A DNA stretch of 59,931 nucleotides from Negativibacillus sp. Its GTDB lineage: Bacteria > Bacillota > Clostridia > Oscillospirales > Ruminococcaceae. Below the pieces are notes generated by a model that saw only the letters and a list, made by a program, of their open reading frames with translations, ran no database searches and was not told the DNA's origin. Position numbers and translations under genes: made by a program. Where the stretch lies: contig JAHHTY010000002.1 in the NCBI GenBank assembly GCA_020024325.1, positions 1 to 59,931 of the forward strand, in the 5' to 3' direction. This document shows positions 35,420 to 43,828 of this stretch, in pieces. Each line of letters opens with the position of its first letter. The stretch's first letter is position 1.

Positions 35420-35448
35420 TTGACATTGCCTCAGGCAAAAGCTACAAT
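35420..35448 (+). promoter_or_regulatory. Promoter with metalloregulator-like operator
   Basis: TTGACA (35420-35425), 17 bases and TACAAT (35443-35448). The palindrome TTGCCT-C-AGGCAA (35426-35438) fills the spacer and would block polymerase when bound. The motif resembles the TTTGCCTNAGGCAAA-type sites of DtxR/MntR-family metal regulators. Confidence 0.6.
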
Positions 35449-35506
35449 AAATATGAGAAAGATTATTAACCTTTTCGATGTAAAACAGATAGAAAGGATT
35501 GGTCGC

Positions 35507-36475
35507 ATGAACCTTGCAACCAAATCAATGATCAGTCTGCTGCTCTGTTTGTGTGTGACATCCGCTTTGTTTGTCGGCTGTTCTTCCAAAGAAAAAACGA
35601 CAGCAACAGACCAGCAGCTTCAGAACTATTCGGAGCTTACCGAAACAGAATCGTTCCCTGTGAAATTAAAACTTGATAAAGAATATATCATCCAGTCAAA
35701 ACCCCGCCGCCTTGCAGTGCTGTCAGCAGATTTGGTACAAGCACTGGAAGATATCGGTGCCGCAAACCTGATTTCCTCTGTCAGCAACGATGCACCTGCC
35801 ACCGCCTCCACCTCGGGTGCAAAACAATGCGGCAGTGTATTGGACCCCAATTTGGAGCAGATCATTACAAACAAAACCGATTGGGTTTTGGTATCCTCAC
35901 AGATGCGCCGCAGCCAGATAGAACAGCTAAAGCAGGAGGGCATCGGTGTCATCACCTTTTCCCGTCCTGCCGATATTAATGAAATTAAGCTGCGTTATCG
36001 TCAGTTATTTTCCCTTTGCTATGGGTTGGAAGGGGCAACCAAGTCAGAGGAATTTTTAAACGCCTATCAATCTAAATTAGACGAAATTATACAACCGGCG
36101 GCAGACTATGCAAAACTGGGGCAACGCAAATCGGTCATTTATCTTGCAAAACCCGACTACACCCTTGCAACCGGAGAAACTTTTGAAGGAAAGCTGATGT
36201 ACCAAATGGGAATGCATAATATAGGAGAGCTCGGTTCTCGCTGGAACTATCCGGAATTGGAACGGAAAGCCTTGACCCCCGAGGTCATCTTCTATGACAA
36301 ACTTCTTCCGATAGAGGCAATTACCGAAAGTGAAATTTATAAAGATTCTCCGGCGGTCCAGTCTGAACAGCTGATACCAATCGACTTTTCAGCGGTCCGC
36401 TTACAGGGGATGCCAATGCTTGAGGAGCTTTCCAAAATGGCAACAGCCGTTTATCCGCAGGCATACGGACTTTAA
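35507..36475 (+). CDS. Substrate-binding lipoprotein (TroA/BtuF-like), orphan
   Basis: A lipoprotein of 322 residues with a signal peptide ending ALFVGC and lipidated Cys. The mature part is a periplasmic-binding-protein fold for iron complexes, cobalamin or metals. RRLAVLSADLVQALEDIGAAN and DPNLEQIITNKTDWVL match the class III binding-protein signature. No permease or ATPase gene adjoins it, so it must use a transporter encoded elsewhere. The operator in its promoter hints at metal control. The ligand is unknown. Confidence 0.8.
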   Translation: MNLATKSMISLLLCLCVTSALFVGCSSKEKTTATDQQLQNYSELTETESFPVKLKLDKEYIIQSKPRRLAVLSADLVQALEDIGAANLISSVSNDAPATASTSGAKQCGSVLDPNLEQIITNKTDWVLVSSQMRRSQIEQLKQEGIGVITFSRPADINEIKLRYRQLFSLCYGLEGATKSEEFLNAYQSKLDEIIQPAADYAKLGQRKSVIYLAKPDYTLATGETFEGKLMYQMGMHNIGELGSRWNYPELERKALTPEVIFYDKLLPIEAITESEIYKDSPAVQSEQLIPIDFSAVRLQGMPMLEELSKMATAVYPQAYGL

Positions 36476-36488
36476 CCGCACTTGCAAA

Positions 36489-36530
36489 AGGAGGCATCAC
36501 AGCTAAACGCTGTGATGCCTCTTTCTTTAT
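36489..36530. terminator. Terminator between convergent genes
   Basis: The 13-bp stem GAGGCATCACAGC / GCTGTGATGCCTC is flanked by an A-run on one side and TTTCTTTATTTTT on the other, and lies between the binding-protein gene and murA. Confidence 0.85.
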
Positions 36531-36536
36531 TTTTCT

Positions 36537-37820
36537 CTATGCGTTTTTAGCAAATGCAGCATCCGGAATGTTGACCTTTTTAATGTCAGCTCCCAGATTT
36601 TTCAGTTTGCCCACTAAATCCTCATAGCCTCTCTCTACCCAGTGAATATCTTCAATTTCGGAAGTTCCTTTTGCGCTCAACGCCGCCTGCACCATTGCAA
36701 TGCCTGCACGCAAATCCAGGGCTTTTACCTGAGCTCCGCTGAGTTGATCTACACCTTCTACAACGGCAACTTTGCCGTCCACCTGAATTTTTGCACCCAT
36801 GCGGCGCAGCTCGTCCACATATTTAAAGCGGCTGTCCCAAACCCCTTCGGTCACAATGCTGGTTCCCTGTGCTATTGAAAGCAAGGTGGTAATCTGTGGC
36901 TGCATATCGGTCGGAAATCCCGGGTGCGGCAGTGTCTTTACGTTTGTCTTTACCAAACTGCCAGTACGTCGCACCAAAATGGAATCATCATATTCCTCAA
37001 TATCGCATCCTGCCTGCACCAGCTTGTCGGTGATGGATTCCAGATGCTTTGGAATTACGTTTTTAATCAAAACCTCGCCGCCGGTTGCCGCTGTAATAGT
37101 CATGTAGGTTCCTGCCTCAATCTGGTCAGGAATAATCGGATAGTTTGTGCCGTGCATAATATCAACACCGTGGATTTTGATAACATCGGTTCCCGCACCG
37201 CGAACATCTGCCCCCATCGAGTTCAGGAAATTAGCAAGATCCACAATGTGCGGCTCTTTTGCCGCATTTTCCAAAATTGTCAGCCCTTTTGCACGCACGG
37301 CTGCAAGCATAATATTTGCCGTTGCCCCCACCGAAACAACATCCAGATAGATGTGGGAGCCAAACATTTCCTCGCTGGTAGCATTGATAAATCCACAGTC
37401 GGTGGTAACGGTTGCCCCCAATGCTTCAAAGCCTTTGATGTGCTGGTCGATTGGACGCACACCAAAGTTGCAGCCTCCCGGAGGAGAAACATGTGCCTCG
37501 CCAAATCTTCCCAAAAATGCCCCCAGAAAATAGTAGGATGCTCTCATATTGCGTGCCAGCTCATAAGGAACCACCGGCTCGATAATATTTGTGGTATCAA
37601 TCTCAACTGTGTTTTTTGCAAGATAACGCACCTTTGCACCAAGGTCGGTCAATATCTGAAAGAGGTTGATAACATCGCTGATGTTCGGTACATTTTCAAT
37701 GACACAGACATCCTGTGCCAGAACAGTTGCAGGGATAATTGCAACCGCAGCATTTTTTGCTCCGCTGATTTCTACTTCGCCGTGAAGCGGATTTCCGCCG
37801 TTAACTATATATTTTTCCAA
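36537..37820 (-). CDS. murA: UDP-N-acetylglucosamine 1-carboxyvinyltransferase
   Basis: A protein of 427 residues that catalyses the first committed step of peptidoglycan synthesis, transferring enolpyruvate from PEP to UDP-GlcNAc. The catalytic residues Lys22 and Asn23 (GAKNAA) and Cys115 (PPGGCNFGVRP) are in the canonical numbering. Cys115 is the target of fosfomycin in this family. The C-terminal domain (VERGYEDL) is complete. The gene is preceded by an unusual leader with three strong stem-loops (37851-37957). Confidence 0.95.
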   Translation of the reverse strand: MEKYIVNGGNPLHGEVEISGAKNAAVAIIPATVLAQDVCVIENVPNISDVINLFQILTDLGAKVRYLAKNTVEIDTTNIIEPVVPYELARNMRASYYFLGAFLGRFGEAHVSPPGGCNFGVRPIDQHIKGFEALGATVTTDCGFINATSEEMFGSHIYLDVVSVGATANIMLAAVRAKGLTILENAAKEPHIVDLANFLNSMGADVRGAGTDVIKIHGVDIMHGTNYPIIPDQIEAGTYMTITAATGGEVLIKNVIPKHLESITDKLVQAGCDIEEYDDSILVRRTGSLVKTNVKTLPHPGFPTDMQPQITTLLSIAQGTSIVTEGVWDSRFKYVDELRRMGAKIQVDGKVAVVEGVDQLSGAQVKALDLRAGIAMVQAALSAKGTSEIEDIHWVERGYEDLVGKLKNLGADIKKVNIPDAAFAKNA

Positions 37821-37850
37821 GGCTGACTCCCCTTATTTTCTTTTTTCGTG

Positions 37851-37957
37851 GTCTGCTTATAAAAAGCAGACATACCCAACTAGAGATAGTATAACTCAAA
37901 AGCTGCAAAATACTATCTCTGTTCCTTCTTCCCAAGGCTTTCCTTCTCAAAAGCCTT
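37851..37957 (-). other. murA leader with three consecutive stem-loops
   Basis: Three perfect inverted repeats lie in order upstream of murA. They are AAGGCTTT / AAAGCCTT (37934-37957), an 11-bp stem AGAGATAGTAT / ATACTATCTCT (37882-37920) and GTCTGCTT / AAGCAGAC (37851-37871). None is followed by a T-run, so they are not simple terminators. No known riboswitch core is recognised. Confidence 0.5.
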
Positions 37958-38035
37958 TTCCAAGTAAGAAGATGTTGACCAAACACTTCATAACCTAAAC
38001 GAATTTTCCCCGTTTTTGTCTGTTGTCTGACAAAT

Positions 38036-38968
38036 TTACTTAAACATATCTTTTTTCCACAGAATCAGAACACACACAATGACTAAGACCGCCGCCAGCA
38101 CCATCGTAAACCAAAAATAAGGAAGCGGCAAACCATCCACATTCATTCCGTATAAACCGAACACCATGTTCGGCAGCTCCATAACAATGGTCAGTGCTGT
38201 CAGCACCTTCATAATAATATTCAGATTGTTGGAAATAATCGAAGAGAAGGCGTCCATTGTGTTGGAAAGGACGTTGGAATAAATGGAGCACATTTCGATT
38301 GCCTGCTTTACTTCGATGATAACATCTTCAAGCAGCTCCTCATCTTCGTCATAAAGTTTGATGATGCGACCTCTGAGGATTTTTTCCAGTGTAACCTCAT
38401 TGGATTTTAAGGATGTAGAAAAATAAACCAGAGATTTTTCCAATCCCAGTATCTGTACTAGTTCCTTATTTCGCATAGTTTTATGCAGCAGGTTCTCGGT
38501 TGTATATGAAATTTTGTCTATCTGTTTTAAATACTGCAAAAATCGTGTTGCAATTCGCAGCAAAATGCTCAATAAAAAATGAGTACGCATATGGGTCTGG
38601 ATATTTTTTACAAGATCCTGACTGATTTCTGTAATGACTGCATTTTCTCTTAAACAAACCGTTGTAATAAAACGACTGTTAGAAATAATTGCCATTGGCA
38701 TGGTAGAATAAACAATAGTTTTTTCTTCATCTTGTTTTTCTGCTGTTGGCACGTCCACAATGACCAGTGTCTGCCCATCCTCCGACTCAACACGGGAGCT
38801 TTCCTCCTCGTCCAAGGCTGCCCGAACAAAATCCTGTTCCAGCCCCAAAACATCGACTAAATATCGAACTTCCTGTTCTGTCGGACAGATTGCACACACC
38901 CAACAGCCATCTTCTACTGTATTGATTTGTCTAACACGGTTATCAATCGTTTTATAAAAATTGAGCAT
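38036..38968 (-). CDS. corA: CorA family divalent metal (Mg2+) transporter
   Basis: A membrane protein of 310 residues of the CorA family, which takes up Mg2+ (some members also transport Co2+ or Zn2+). The cytoplasmic helical domain spans about 1-245. It is followed by two C-terminal membrane segments with the selectivity loop Gly-Met-Asn in FGLYGMNVDGLP. The ribosome-binding site is GGGAGGG. The mRNA has a 230-base leader that contains a folded domain and a 26-codon ORF, suggesting control by Mg2+ or translation. Confidence 0.92.
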   Translation of the reverse strand: MLNFYKTIDNRVRQINTVEDGCWVCAICPTEQEVRYLVDVLGLEQDFVRAALDEEESSRVESEDGQTLVIVDVPTAEKQDEEKTIVYSTMPMAIISNSRFITTVCLRENAVITEISQDLVKNIQTHMRTHFLLSILLRIATRFLQYLKQIDKISYTTENLLHKTMRNKELVQILGLEKSLVYFSTSLKSNEVTLEKILRGRIIKLYDEDEELLEDVIIEVKQAIEMCSIYSNVLSNTMDAFSSIISNNLNIIMKVLTALTIVMELPNMVFGLYGMNVDGLPLPYFWFTMVLAAVLVIVCVLILWKKDMFK

Positions 38969-38987
38969 TGCCGGCTCCCTCCCAAAT

Positions 38988-39068
38988 CTAGGGCATCATG
39001 GCAAGAAGCACTGCCCCATACTTTGTTTTTTTACAATATACTGGACTTTCTAGTGGGTCAGGCTTCAT
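38988..39068 (-). CDS. corA leader peptide candidate (26 residues)
   Basis: An ORF from ATG at 39068 to TAG at 38988, with AAGAGGTGA ending six bases upstream. It begins MKPDPLESP and ends LLAMMP. The PDP at residues 3-5 resembles the start of the enterobacterial MgtL leader (EPDP), where the acidic and proline codons destabilise ribosomes at low Mg2+. The last codons carry CCCT, which can pair with AGGG of the corA ribosome-binding site. A ribosome reaching the end would open the site. The sequence features are visible; the mechanism is inferred. Confidence 0.62.
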   Translation of the reverse strand: MKPDPLESPVYCKKTKYGAVLLAMMP

Positions 39069-39126
39069 CAATGCTCACCTCTTTTAAACTTACATTTTAT
39101 GGTTATCTTCATTGGATTCTTATTAA

Positions 39127-39198
39127 ATGGAGCTGATTTTTAACATCAAAACGGGAAATACCGCAAAGAGGGTACAGCTATCCCATATATTTCTCCAT
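39127..39198 (-). promoter_or_regulatory. Folded domain in the corA 5' leader
   Basis: On the minus strand ATGGAG (39193-39198) and CTCCAT (39127-39132) close a 72-base domain. It holds a hairpin GGGA...TACC/GGTA...TCCC and a second hairpin TGAT/ATCA, i.e. a three-way-junction shape. It lacks the M-box core, so it is not an obvious known magnesium riboswitch. Confidence 0.45.
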
Positions 39199-39207
39199 AA
39201 CAGTCTT

Positions 39208-39235
39208 ATTATATCATAAACCGCTATGATTGCAA
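39208..39235 (-). promoter_or_regulatory. corA promoter
   Basis: On the minus strand TTGCAA, 16 bases and TATAAT place the start near 39201, well upstream of the leader ORF and corA. Confidence 0.68.
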
Positions 39236-39330
39236 CATCAAGTTATTCTTTACAGACGAAGAAATCCTTGCAGATTCCCCCGAATCTTTTGTGCAATTTT
39301 TGCCTCTGTTCATCATTTACAAACTTTGCC

Positions 39331-39813
39331 CTATTTGTGATACTTGCTGTGATTGTTGATACCGCAGGCACGGTAAATCTGTTCCAGCAGCATCACCCTT
39401 GCAAGCTGATGCGGAAAGGTCATTCGGGACATCGACAGACGCAAATCCGCACGCTGCTTTACCGTTTCATCCAATCCCCATGAACCGCCAATCACAAAAC
39501 TTATCTGGCTGCTGCCTCTGTTTTGTGCCTGCAAAAAAGTTTCGGCAAGCTGCTCGGAAGAAAGCATCTTTCCTTCAATGCACATTGCAACAACAAAGCT
39601 CTGTGCGGGAATTTTAGAAAGAATTGCCTGCCCTTCCTGTTTTAAACAGGTTTCAATCTGCGGCTGAGAAGGATTTTGCGGTACTTTATATTCCGAAAGT
39701 TCCACTACCTGCACCTTTGCAAACAAACCCAGTCTTTTCAAATATTCTTCACAGGCTGCCCGCAGATAATCTTCCTTTAGTTTACCCACTGTAATCACAT
39801 CTATTTTTAACAT
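39331..39813 (-). CDS. rlmH: 23S rRNA (pseudouridine1915-N3)-methyltransferase RlmH
   Basis: A SPOUT methyltransferase of 160 residues that methylates pseudouridine 1915 in helix 69 of 23S rRNA on assembled ribosomes. Typical blocks are KIDVITVGKLKEDYL at the N-terminus and VIGGSWGLDETV (SAM-binding knot). LSMSRMTFPHQLARVMLLEQIYRA and a C-terminal HSKYHK tail follow. The start MLKIDVITVGK at 39813 has GAGG upstream. It follows yifB by 67 bases. Confidence 0.95.
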   Translation of the reverse strand: MLKIDVITVGKLKEDYLRAACEEYLKRLGLFAKVQVVELSEYKVPQNPSQPQIETCLKQEGQAILSKIPAQSFVVAMCIEGKMLSSEQLAETFLQAQNRGSSQISFVIGGSWGLDETVKQRADLRLSMSRMTFPHQLARVMLLEQIYRACGINNHSKYHK

Positions 39814-39880
39814 CTTGTTTTCCTCTTTCTTGTATATAAAACTGCCGTTATCTTTTAAAGCAGAATTTTTTTGATACACC

Positions 39881-41425
39881 CTACCGATTCCAATATTTTT
39901 GGTCCAACGAACGGTAAGCCAGTGCCTCCGCCAGATGGGATTTTAAAATCATCGGGCTGTCTGCAAGGTCCGCAATGGTGCGTGCAACCTTGACTACACG
40001 GTCATAAGCTCTTGCCGACATCCCCATTTGCTCAAAGGATTTTTTTAAAAAATCAACTGCATCCGATTGCAAAGCACAAAATTCCTGAAGTTTGCCTGTC
40101 GGTATTGCCGCATTGCAGTAGATATTTGTCCCTGCAAATCGGCGGTGCTGACGCTGCCGTGCAGCCTCCACACGACAACGTACCTCAGCCGAGCTTTCCT
40201 CTTTATTTTCCCCTGTCAATTCGCCAAATTCTACCGGCATCACCTCAACGTGCAGGTCGATTCGGTCAAGAAGCGGTCCTGACACTCTGGAAATATATTT
40301 TTGCACCTCACGTTCCGAGCAGGTACACGCAATTTTGGGATGTCCCCGATACCCGCACGGGCAAGGGTTCATCGCTGCCACCAGCATTATCGAACAAGGA
40401 TAGGTCACACGGGAGGAAGCGCGGGAGATCGTCACCTGATTATCCTCGATTGGTTGGCGAAGCACCTCCAACGCCTGGCGCAAAAACTCCGGAAGCTCGT
40501 CTAAAAAAAGCACCCCATTGTGTGCAAGCGATATTTCCCCCGGCATTGGGCTGGAACCGCCGCCTGTCAATCCTGCCGGAGAAACGGTGTGATGCGGCGA
40601 GCGGAACGGTCGGCTGTTCATGATAGGTCGATCGGCTGGCAAAAGTCCCGCTACCGAATAAATTCGGGTCGTTTCAATAGCTTCTTGAAAACTTAACTTT
40701 GGCAAAATGGAGGGCAGCCGTTTTGCCAGCATACTTTTTCCCGTTCCGGGCGGACCAATCAGCAAAAGATTGTGACCTCCCGCAGCCGAAATTTCCAGCG
40801 CACGTTTTGCAAACGGCTGTCCCCGCACATCGCAAAGGTCTGCCTGAAACTGGTTAGAGCCTTCCAGAATCAGCATCGGGTCAAATTCGAGCGGCTGTAT
40901 CTTCCGTTGCTGATGCAGCTGCCCCTGCAAATGCTCTATCAGCTCTTTGACATTATGCACAGGGTACACCTCAAGTCCTTCTACAATCGAAGCTTCTTTT
41001 GCATTTTGCTGCGGAACAAACAAAGCCCGAACTCCGTCCTGTTTTGCCTGTATCGCCATCGACAGCACCCCGTTTACCGGACGCAACTCTCCCGAAAGGC
41101 TCAGCTCTCCCAAAAAAGCGGCATCTTTCGACGGCTCATTGATTTGCTGTGCGGCAGCCATAACCGCAAGGCAAATCGGAAGGTCGAACACCGGACCGGA
41201 TTTTTTCTGGCTTGCAGGAGCAAGGTTCACGGTAATTTTCATTGCAGGAAGCTCATAGCCGCTGTGAACAATTGCCGACTGCACCCGAGAGCGAGATTCT
41301 TTAACCGCTGTGTCGGGAAGTCCCACAATATCAAATGCGGGCATTGCCCGATTTAAGGTCACCTCTACTGTCACAGCATAGGCATCTATGCCGCTGATTC
41401 CATAACTTTTCACACAGCTGTACAC
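39881..41425 (-). CDS. yifB: YifB family magnesium-chelatase-like AAA+ ATPase (ComM-like)
   Basis: A protein of 514 residues with an N-terminal Lon-like fold domain (about 1-170), an AAA+ ATPase core and a C-terminal Mg-chelatase domain. Walker A is GPPGTGKSMLAKR near 220 and Walker B is LFLDELPEF. RPIEDNQVTISRASSRVTYP follows. In other bacteria the ComM branch is a helicase acting in DNA branch migration during transformation. GTG at 41425 after GGAGGG is the likely start. It is probably cotranscribed with rlmH. Confidence 0.92.
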   Translation of the reverse strand: MYSCVKSYGISGIDAYAVTVEVTLNRAMPAFDIVGLPDTAVKESRSRVQSAIVHSGYELPAMKITVNLAPASQKKSGPVFDLPICLAVMAAAQQINEPSKDAAFLGELSLSGELRPVNGVLSMAIQAKQDGVRALFVPQQNAKEASIVEGLEVYPVHNVKELIEHLQGQLHQQRKIQPLEFDPMLILEGSNQFQADLCDVRGQPFAKRALEISAAGGHNLLLIGPPGTGKSMLAKRLPSILPKLSFQEAIETTRIYSVAGLLPADRPIMNSRPFRSPHHTVSPAGLTGGGSSPMPGEISLAHNGVLFLDELPEFLRQALEVLRQPIEDNQVTISRASSRVTYPCSIMLVAAMNPCPCGYRGHPKIACTCSEREVQKYISRVSGPLLDRIDLHVEVMPVEFGELTGENKEESSAEVRCRVEAARQRQHRRFAGTNIYCNAAIPTGKLQEFCALQSDAVDFLKKSFEQMGMSARAYDRVVKVARTIADLADSPMILKSHLAEALAYRSLDQKYWNR

Positions 41426-41674
41426 ACCGAATCCCTCCGTTTTTTCTTCGATTATACCATATTATCCTTGCTATCGGTAGAGGTTTTCCACAGTGTTTGG
41501 AAATCATGTGCAAAAAATGCCTCTGAATTTTGGATGCAGGTGGGATAAGGCAAAAAAATCCGCCATCATTTATCCCTTAAAAACAACTTTTATAACATTT
41601 GGTGGAAAAATCGGTGAAAAACCTCGGAAAGTTTTACTTAAAAAAACAATGCCAAGACTAGGATTTATTTTTAA

Positions 41675-41842
41675 AATGTGCTATAATAAAGTCCATGGAA
41701 AACAAGATAAAAGATACCGAAAGTTCTTCATATTGTATTTTGTTTTCTTCTACTTTAATATATCAATTATGCTAAAACAATTTTTTAAAGAACACCATAT
41801 AAAACCCATCGGAAAAGACTTGCTTCGGCAGGTCTTTTCTTT
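41675..41842 (+). ncRNA. Candidate small RNA or attenuated leader
   Basis: An extended -10 TGCTATAAT (41678-41686) is followed about 130 bases later by a strong hairpin GAAAAGACTTGC-TTCG-GCAGGTCTTTTC (41812-41839) with a UUCG loop and T-rich end. The transcript of about 150 bases lies between yifB and the small membrane protein gene at 41947. It could be an independent sRNA or a leader with a terminator. There is no good -35, and no ribosome-binding site for an internal ORF. Confidence 0.4.
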
Positions 41843-41946
41843 GTGCAAAAAATCCTGTTGATTTTTATAGTAGCCTATGATAAACTTTTCTACAAGGGAT
41901 TTTGCCGGCATATGGCAATCTCATTTTTTTTAAAGGAGTTTTGCAG

Positions 41947-42387
41947 ATGTTTTTGATTAGAAGCAATTTTATTCTTTTTGCAGTCTATCTTATCTCCGCC
42001 TTTGCTTTTTACAAGCTGGCAAAAATTCGCTATGTACCAAACCCATGGTTAGCTTTCATCCCGTTTTTCAGCCTCTATATCATTGGTTATATCGGAGATA
42101 CCCTCAAATATAACACAGCTCCTTTTAACCGCTACCTGTCTGATATTCCTCTTGCATACGCTTTGCCGATTATGTCCATTGCTTCCTCGGTAATGTGGGC
42201 ATTCCCTTTTGTGGGTGGTCTTATCGTAGGTCTATGTAACCTCCTTGTATATTTGGGTCAGGTACTGGTTTATCTGTTTGTTTTTCAGCAGTATGCCCCC
42301 GAAAACAAATTTCTTTTCACCGTCATCTCGTTAATTCCGGTAGTAGGTCCATGCCTGATTCTCTACACTATTCGTGACTATCATTAA
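41947..42387 (+). CDS. Small multi-pass membrane protein, function unknown
   Basis: A protein of 146 residues with four hydrophobic segments (about 7-25, 35-53, 78-105 and 122-142) and few charges. It resembles small clostridial membrane proteins with WLAFIPF and GYIGDTLKY stretches, which I do not assign to a named family. AAAGGAG lies ten bases before the ATG. It is followed by a terminator. Confidence 0.7.
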   Translation: MFLIRSNFILFAVYLISAFAFYKLAKIRYVPNPWLAFIPFFSLYIIGYIGDTLKYNTAPFNRYLSDIPLAYALPIMSIASSVMWAFPFVGGLIVGLCNLLVYLGQVLVYLFVFQQYAPENKFLFTVISLIPVVGPCLILYTIRDYH

Positions 42388-42394
42388 ATATCAT

Positions 42395-42432
42395 CAGCGG
42401 CGTTCGAGTTTTTCTCGGACGCCGCTTTTTTT
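42395..42432 (+). terminator. Terminator after the small membrane protein gene
   Basis: The 13-bp stem AGCGGCGTTCGAG / CTCGGACGCCGCT (one G-U) is followed by TTTTTTT. Confidence 0.88.
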
Positions 42433-42511
42433 GCTTCTTGTTTTTTCATCTGTAATTTGATATAGTAGGTTCAGGGAAAAAGCTATTCCGAAAATAAGGA
42501 GGATGACAATT

Positions 42512-43735
42512 ATGGAAAAGACAAGACTTCAAAAATATGCCCAGCTGATTGCACGCATGGGCGTAAATGTACAGAAAGGACAGGATGTATTTTTAAATGC
42601 AGAACTGGACCAGCCGGAATTTGTTGCAATGGTCACCGAGGAGCTTTATAAATGCGGAGCCCGCAAGGTTTTTGTAGAATTTAACTATCAGCCGCTCAAT
42701 AAATACCATTACCAGTACCGCACTTTAGAGGCAGAATCTACCGTAGAAAATTTTGAAGAAGCAAAGATGAGCTATATGTCAGAACATCTGCCATGCCGTT
42801 TATTCCTTGATTCTTCCGACCCGGACGGGCTCAAAGGCGTTGACATGGAAAAGATGAGTGCTGCACAGCAGGCTCGTTTCCCGATTACCAGAAAATATCG
42901 TGACAGCATTGATGGCAGACACCAGTGGTGCATTGCCGCTGTTCCCGGTCCACAGTGGGCAAAGAAGGTATTCCCAAACGAAACCGAAGAAAATGCGATT
43001 GAAAAATTGTGGGAAGCAATCCTTTCCACCTCTCGTGTAGACGAGGACCCAATCGCTGCATGGGAAGCACACAACAAGGATATTCACGCACGTTGCCAAT
43101 ACTTAAACGACCTGAACATTGAAACACTGGAATACCACTCCTCCAACGGAACCGATTTCCGTGTAGGTTTAATTGAGGGTGCACGCTTCTGCGGCGGTGC
43201 AGAAACTACCGAGAGCGGCACAGTGTTTAACCCAAACATTCCTTCCGAAGAGTGCTTCACCTCCCCCAAAAAAGGTGTTGCCGAGGGTATTGTTTACTCC
43301 ACAAAGCCGCTTTCCTATCAGGGGCAGTTGATTGAAGATTTCTGGGTTCGTTTTGAAAACGGAAAAGCAGTGGAAGTACACGCTGAAAAGAACGATGAGC
43401 TTTTGCACAAGATGATTTCGATGGACGAAGGTGCTGCCTATCTCGGCGAATGTGCCCTTGTTCCATTCAACAGCCCAATCAACGAAACCGGACTGCTGTT
43501 CTGCAACACCCTGTTTGATGAAAATGCTTGCTGTCACCTTGCTTTGGGCAGAGGCTTCATTGATGTTATCGAAGATTGCCACAGCAAAACCAAAGAAGAA
43601 ATCCAGCAGCTTGGCATCAACGATTCGATGATTCATCAGGACTTTATGATTGGCAGTGCAGATTTGGAAATTACCGCTCACTGCAAAGACGGCAAAACCG
43701 TTGCCATCTTTAAAAACGGTACATGGGCATTTTAA
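42512..43735 (+). CDS. M29 family aminopeptidase
   Basis: A protein of 407 residues of the thermophilic-type M29 metallopeptidase family, which removes N-terminal residues using two metal ions. The blocks NLNIETLEYHSSNGTDFRVGL, FNPNIPSEECFTSPKK and DEGAAYLGECALVPFNSP are present. The late HLALGRGF and HQDFMIG carry metal-binding His and Asp. AAGGAGG lies nine bases upstream of the ATG. It is cytoplasmic and monocistronic, with a terminator on its right. Confidence 0.9.
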   Translation: MEKTRLQKYAQLIARMGVNVQKGQDVFLNAELDQPEFVAMVTEELYKCGARKVFVEFNYQPLNKYHYQYRTLEAESTVENFEEAKMSYMSEHLPCRLFLDSSDPDGLKGVDMEKMSAAQQARFPITRKYRDSIDGRHQWCIAAVPGPQWAKKVFPNETEENAIEKLWEAILSTSRVDEDPIAAWEAHNKDIHARCQYLNDLNIETLEYHSSNGTDFRVGLIEGARFCGGAETTESGTVFNPNIPSEECFTSPKKGVAEGIVYSTKPLSYQGQLIEDFWVRFENGKAVEVHAEKNDELLHKMISMDEGAAYLGECALVPFNSPINETGLLFCNTLFDENACCHLALGRGFIDVIEDCHSKTKEEIQQLGINDSMIHQDFMIGSADLEITAHCKDGKTVAIFKNGTWAF

Positions 43736-43780
43736 CAAAAACCCCATCATCAATAAACTTTAAACAGCCGCATCATCAAA

Positions 43781-43822
43781 AAAAGGCATCATGCAGTTCC
43801 ATTCTGCATGATGCCTTTTCAT
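43781..43822. terminator. Terminator between convergent genes
   Basis: The perfect 16-bp stem AAAAGGCATCATGCAG / CTGCATGATGCCTTTT serves both the aminopeptidase gene and the metallo-hydrolase gene. Confidence 0.87.
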
Positions 43823-43828
43823 CTTCAT

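Noticed and set aside
35507..36475. A complete metal or cobalamin ABC transporter operon
   Set aside because: No permease or ATPase gene lies next to the binding protein; the flanking genes are cls and murA.
38969..39200. Known M-box magnesium riboswitch in the corA leader
   Set aside because: The conserved M-box core sequences are not present; only a general three-way-junction shape is seen.
41694..41774. Leaderless 26-codon ORF in the candidate small RNA
   Set aside because: Its ATG coincides with the predicted start of transcription but it lacks a ribosome-binding site and any recognisable peptide feature.
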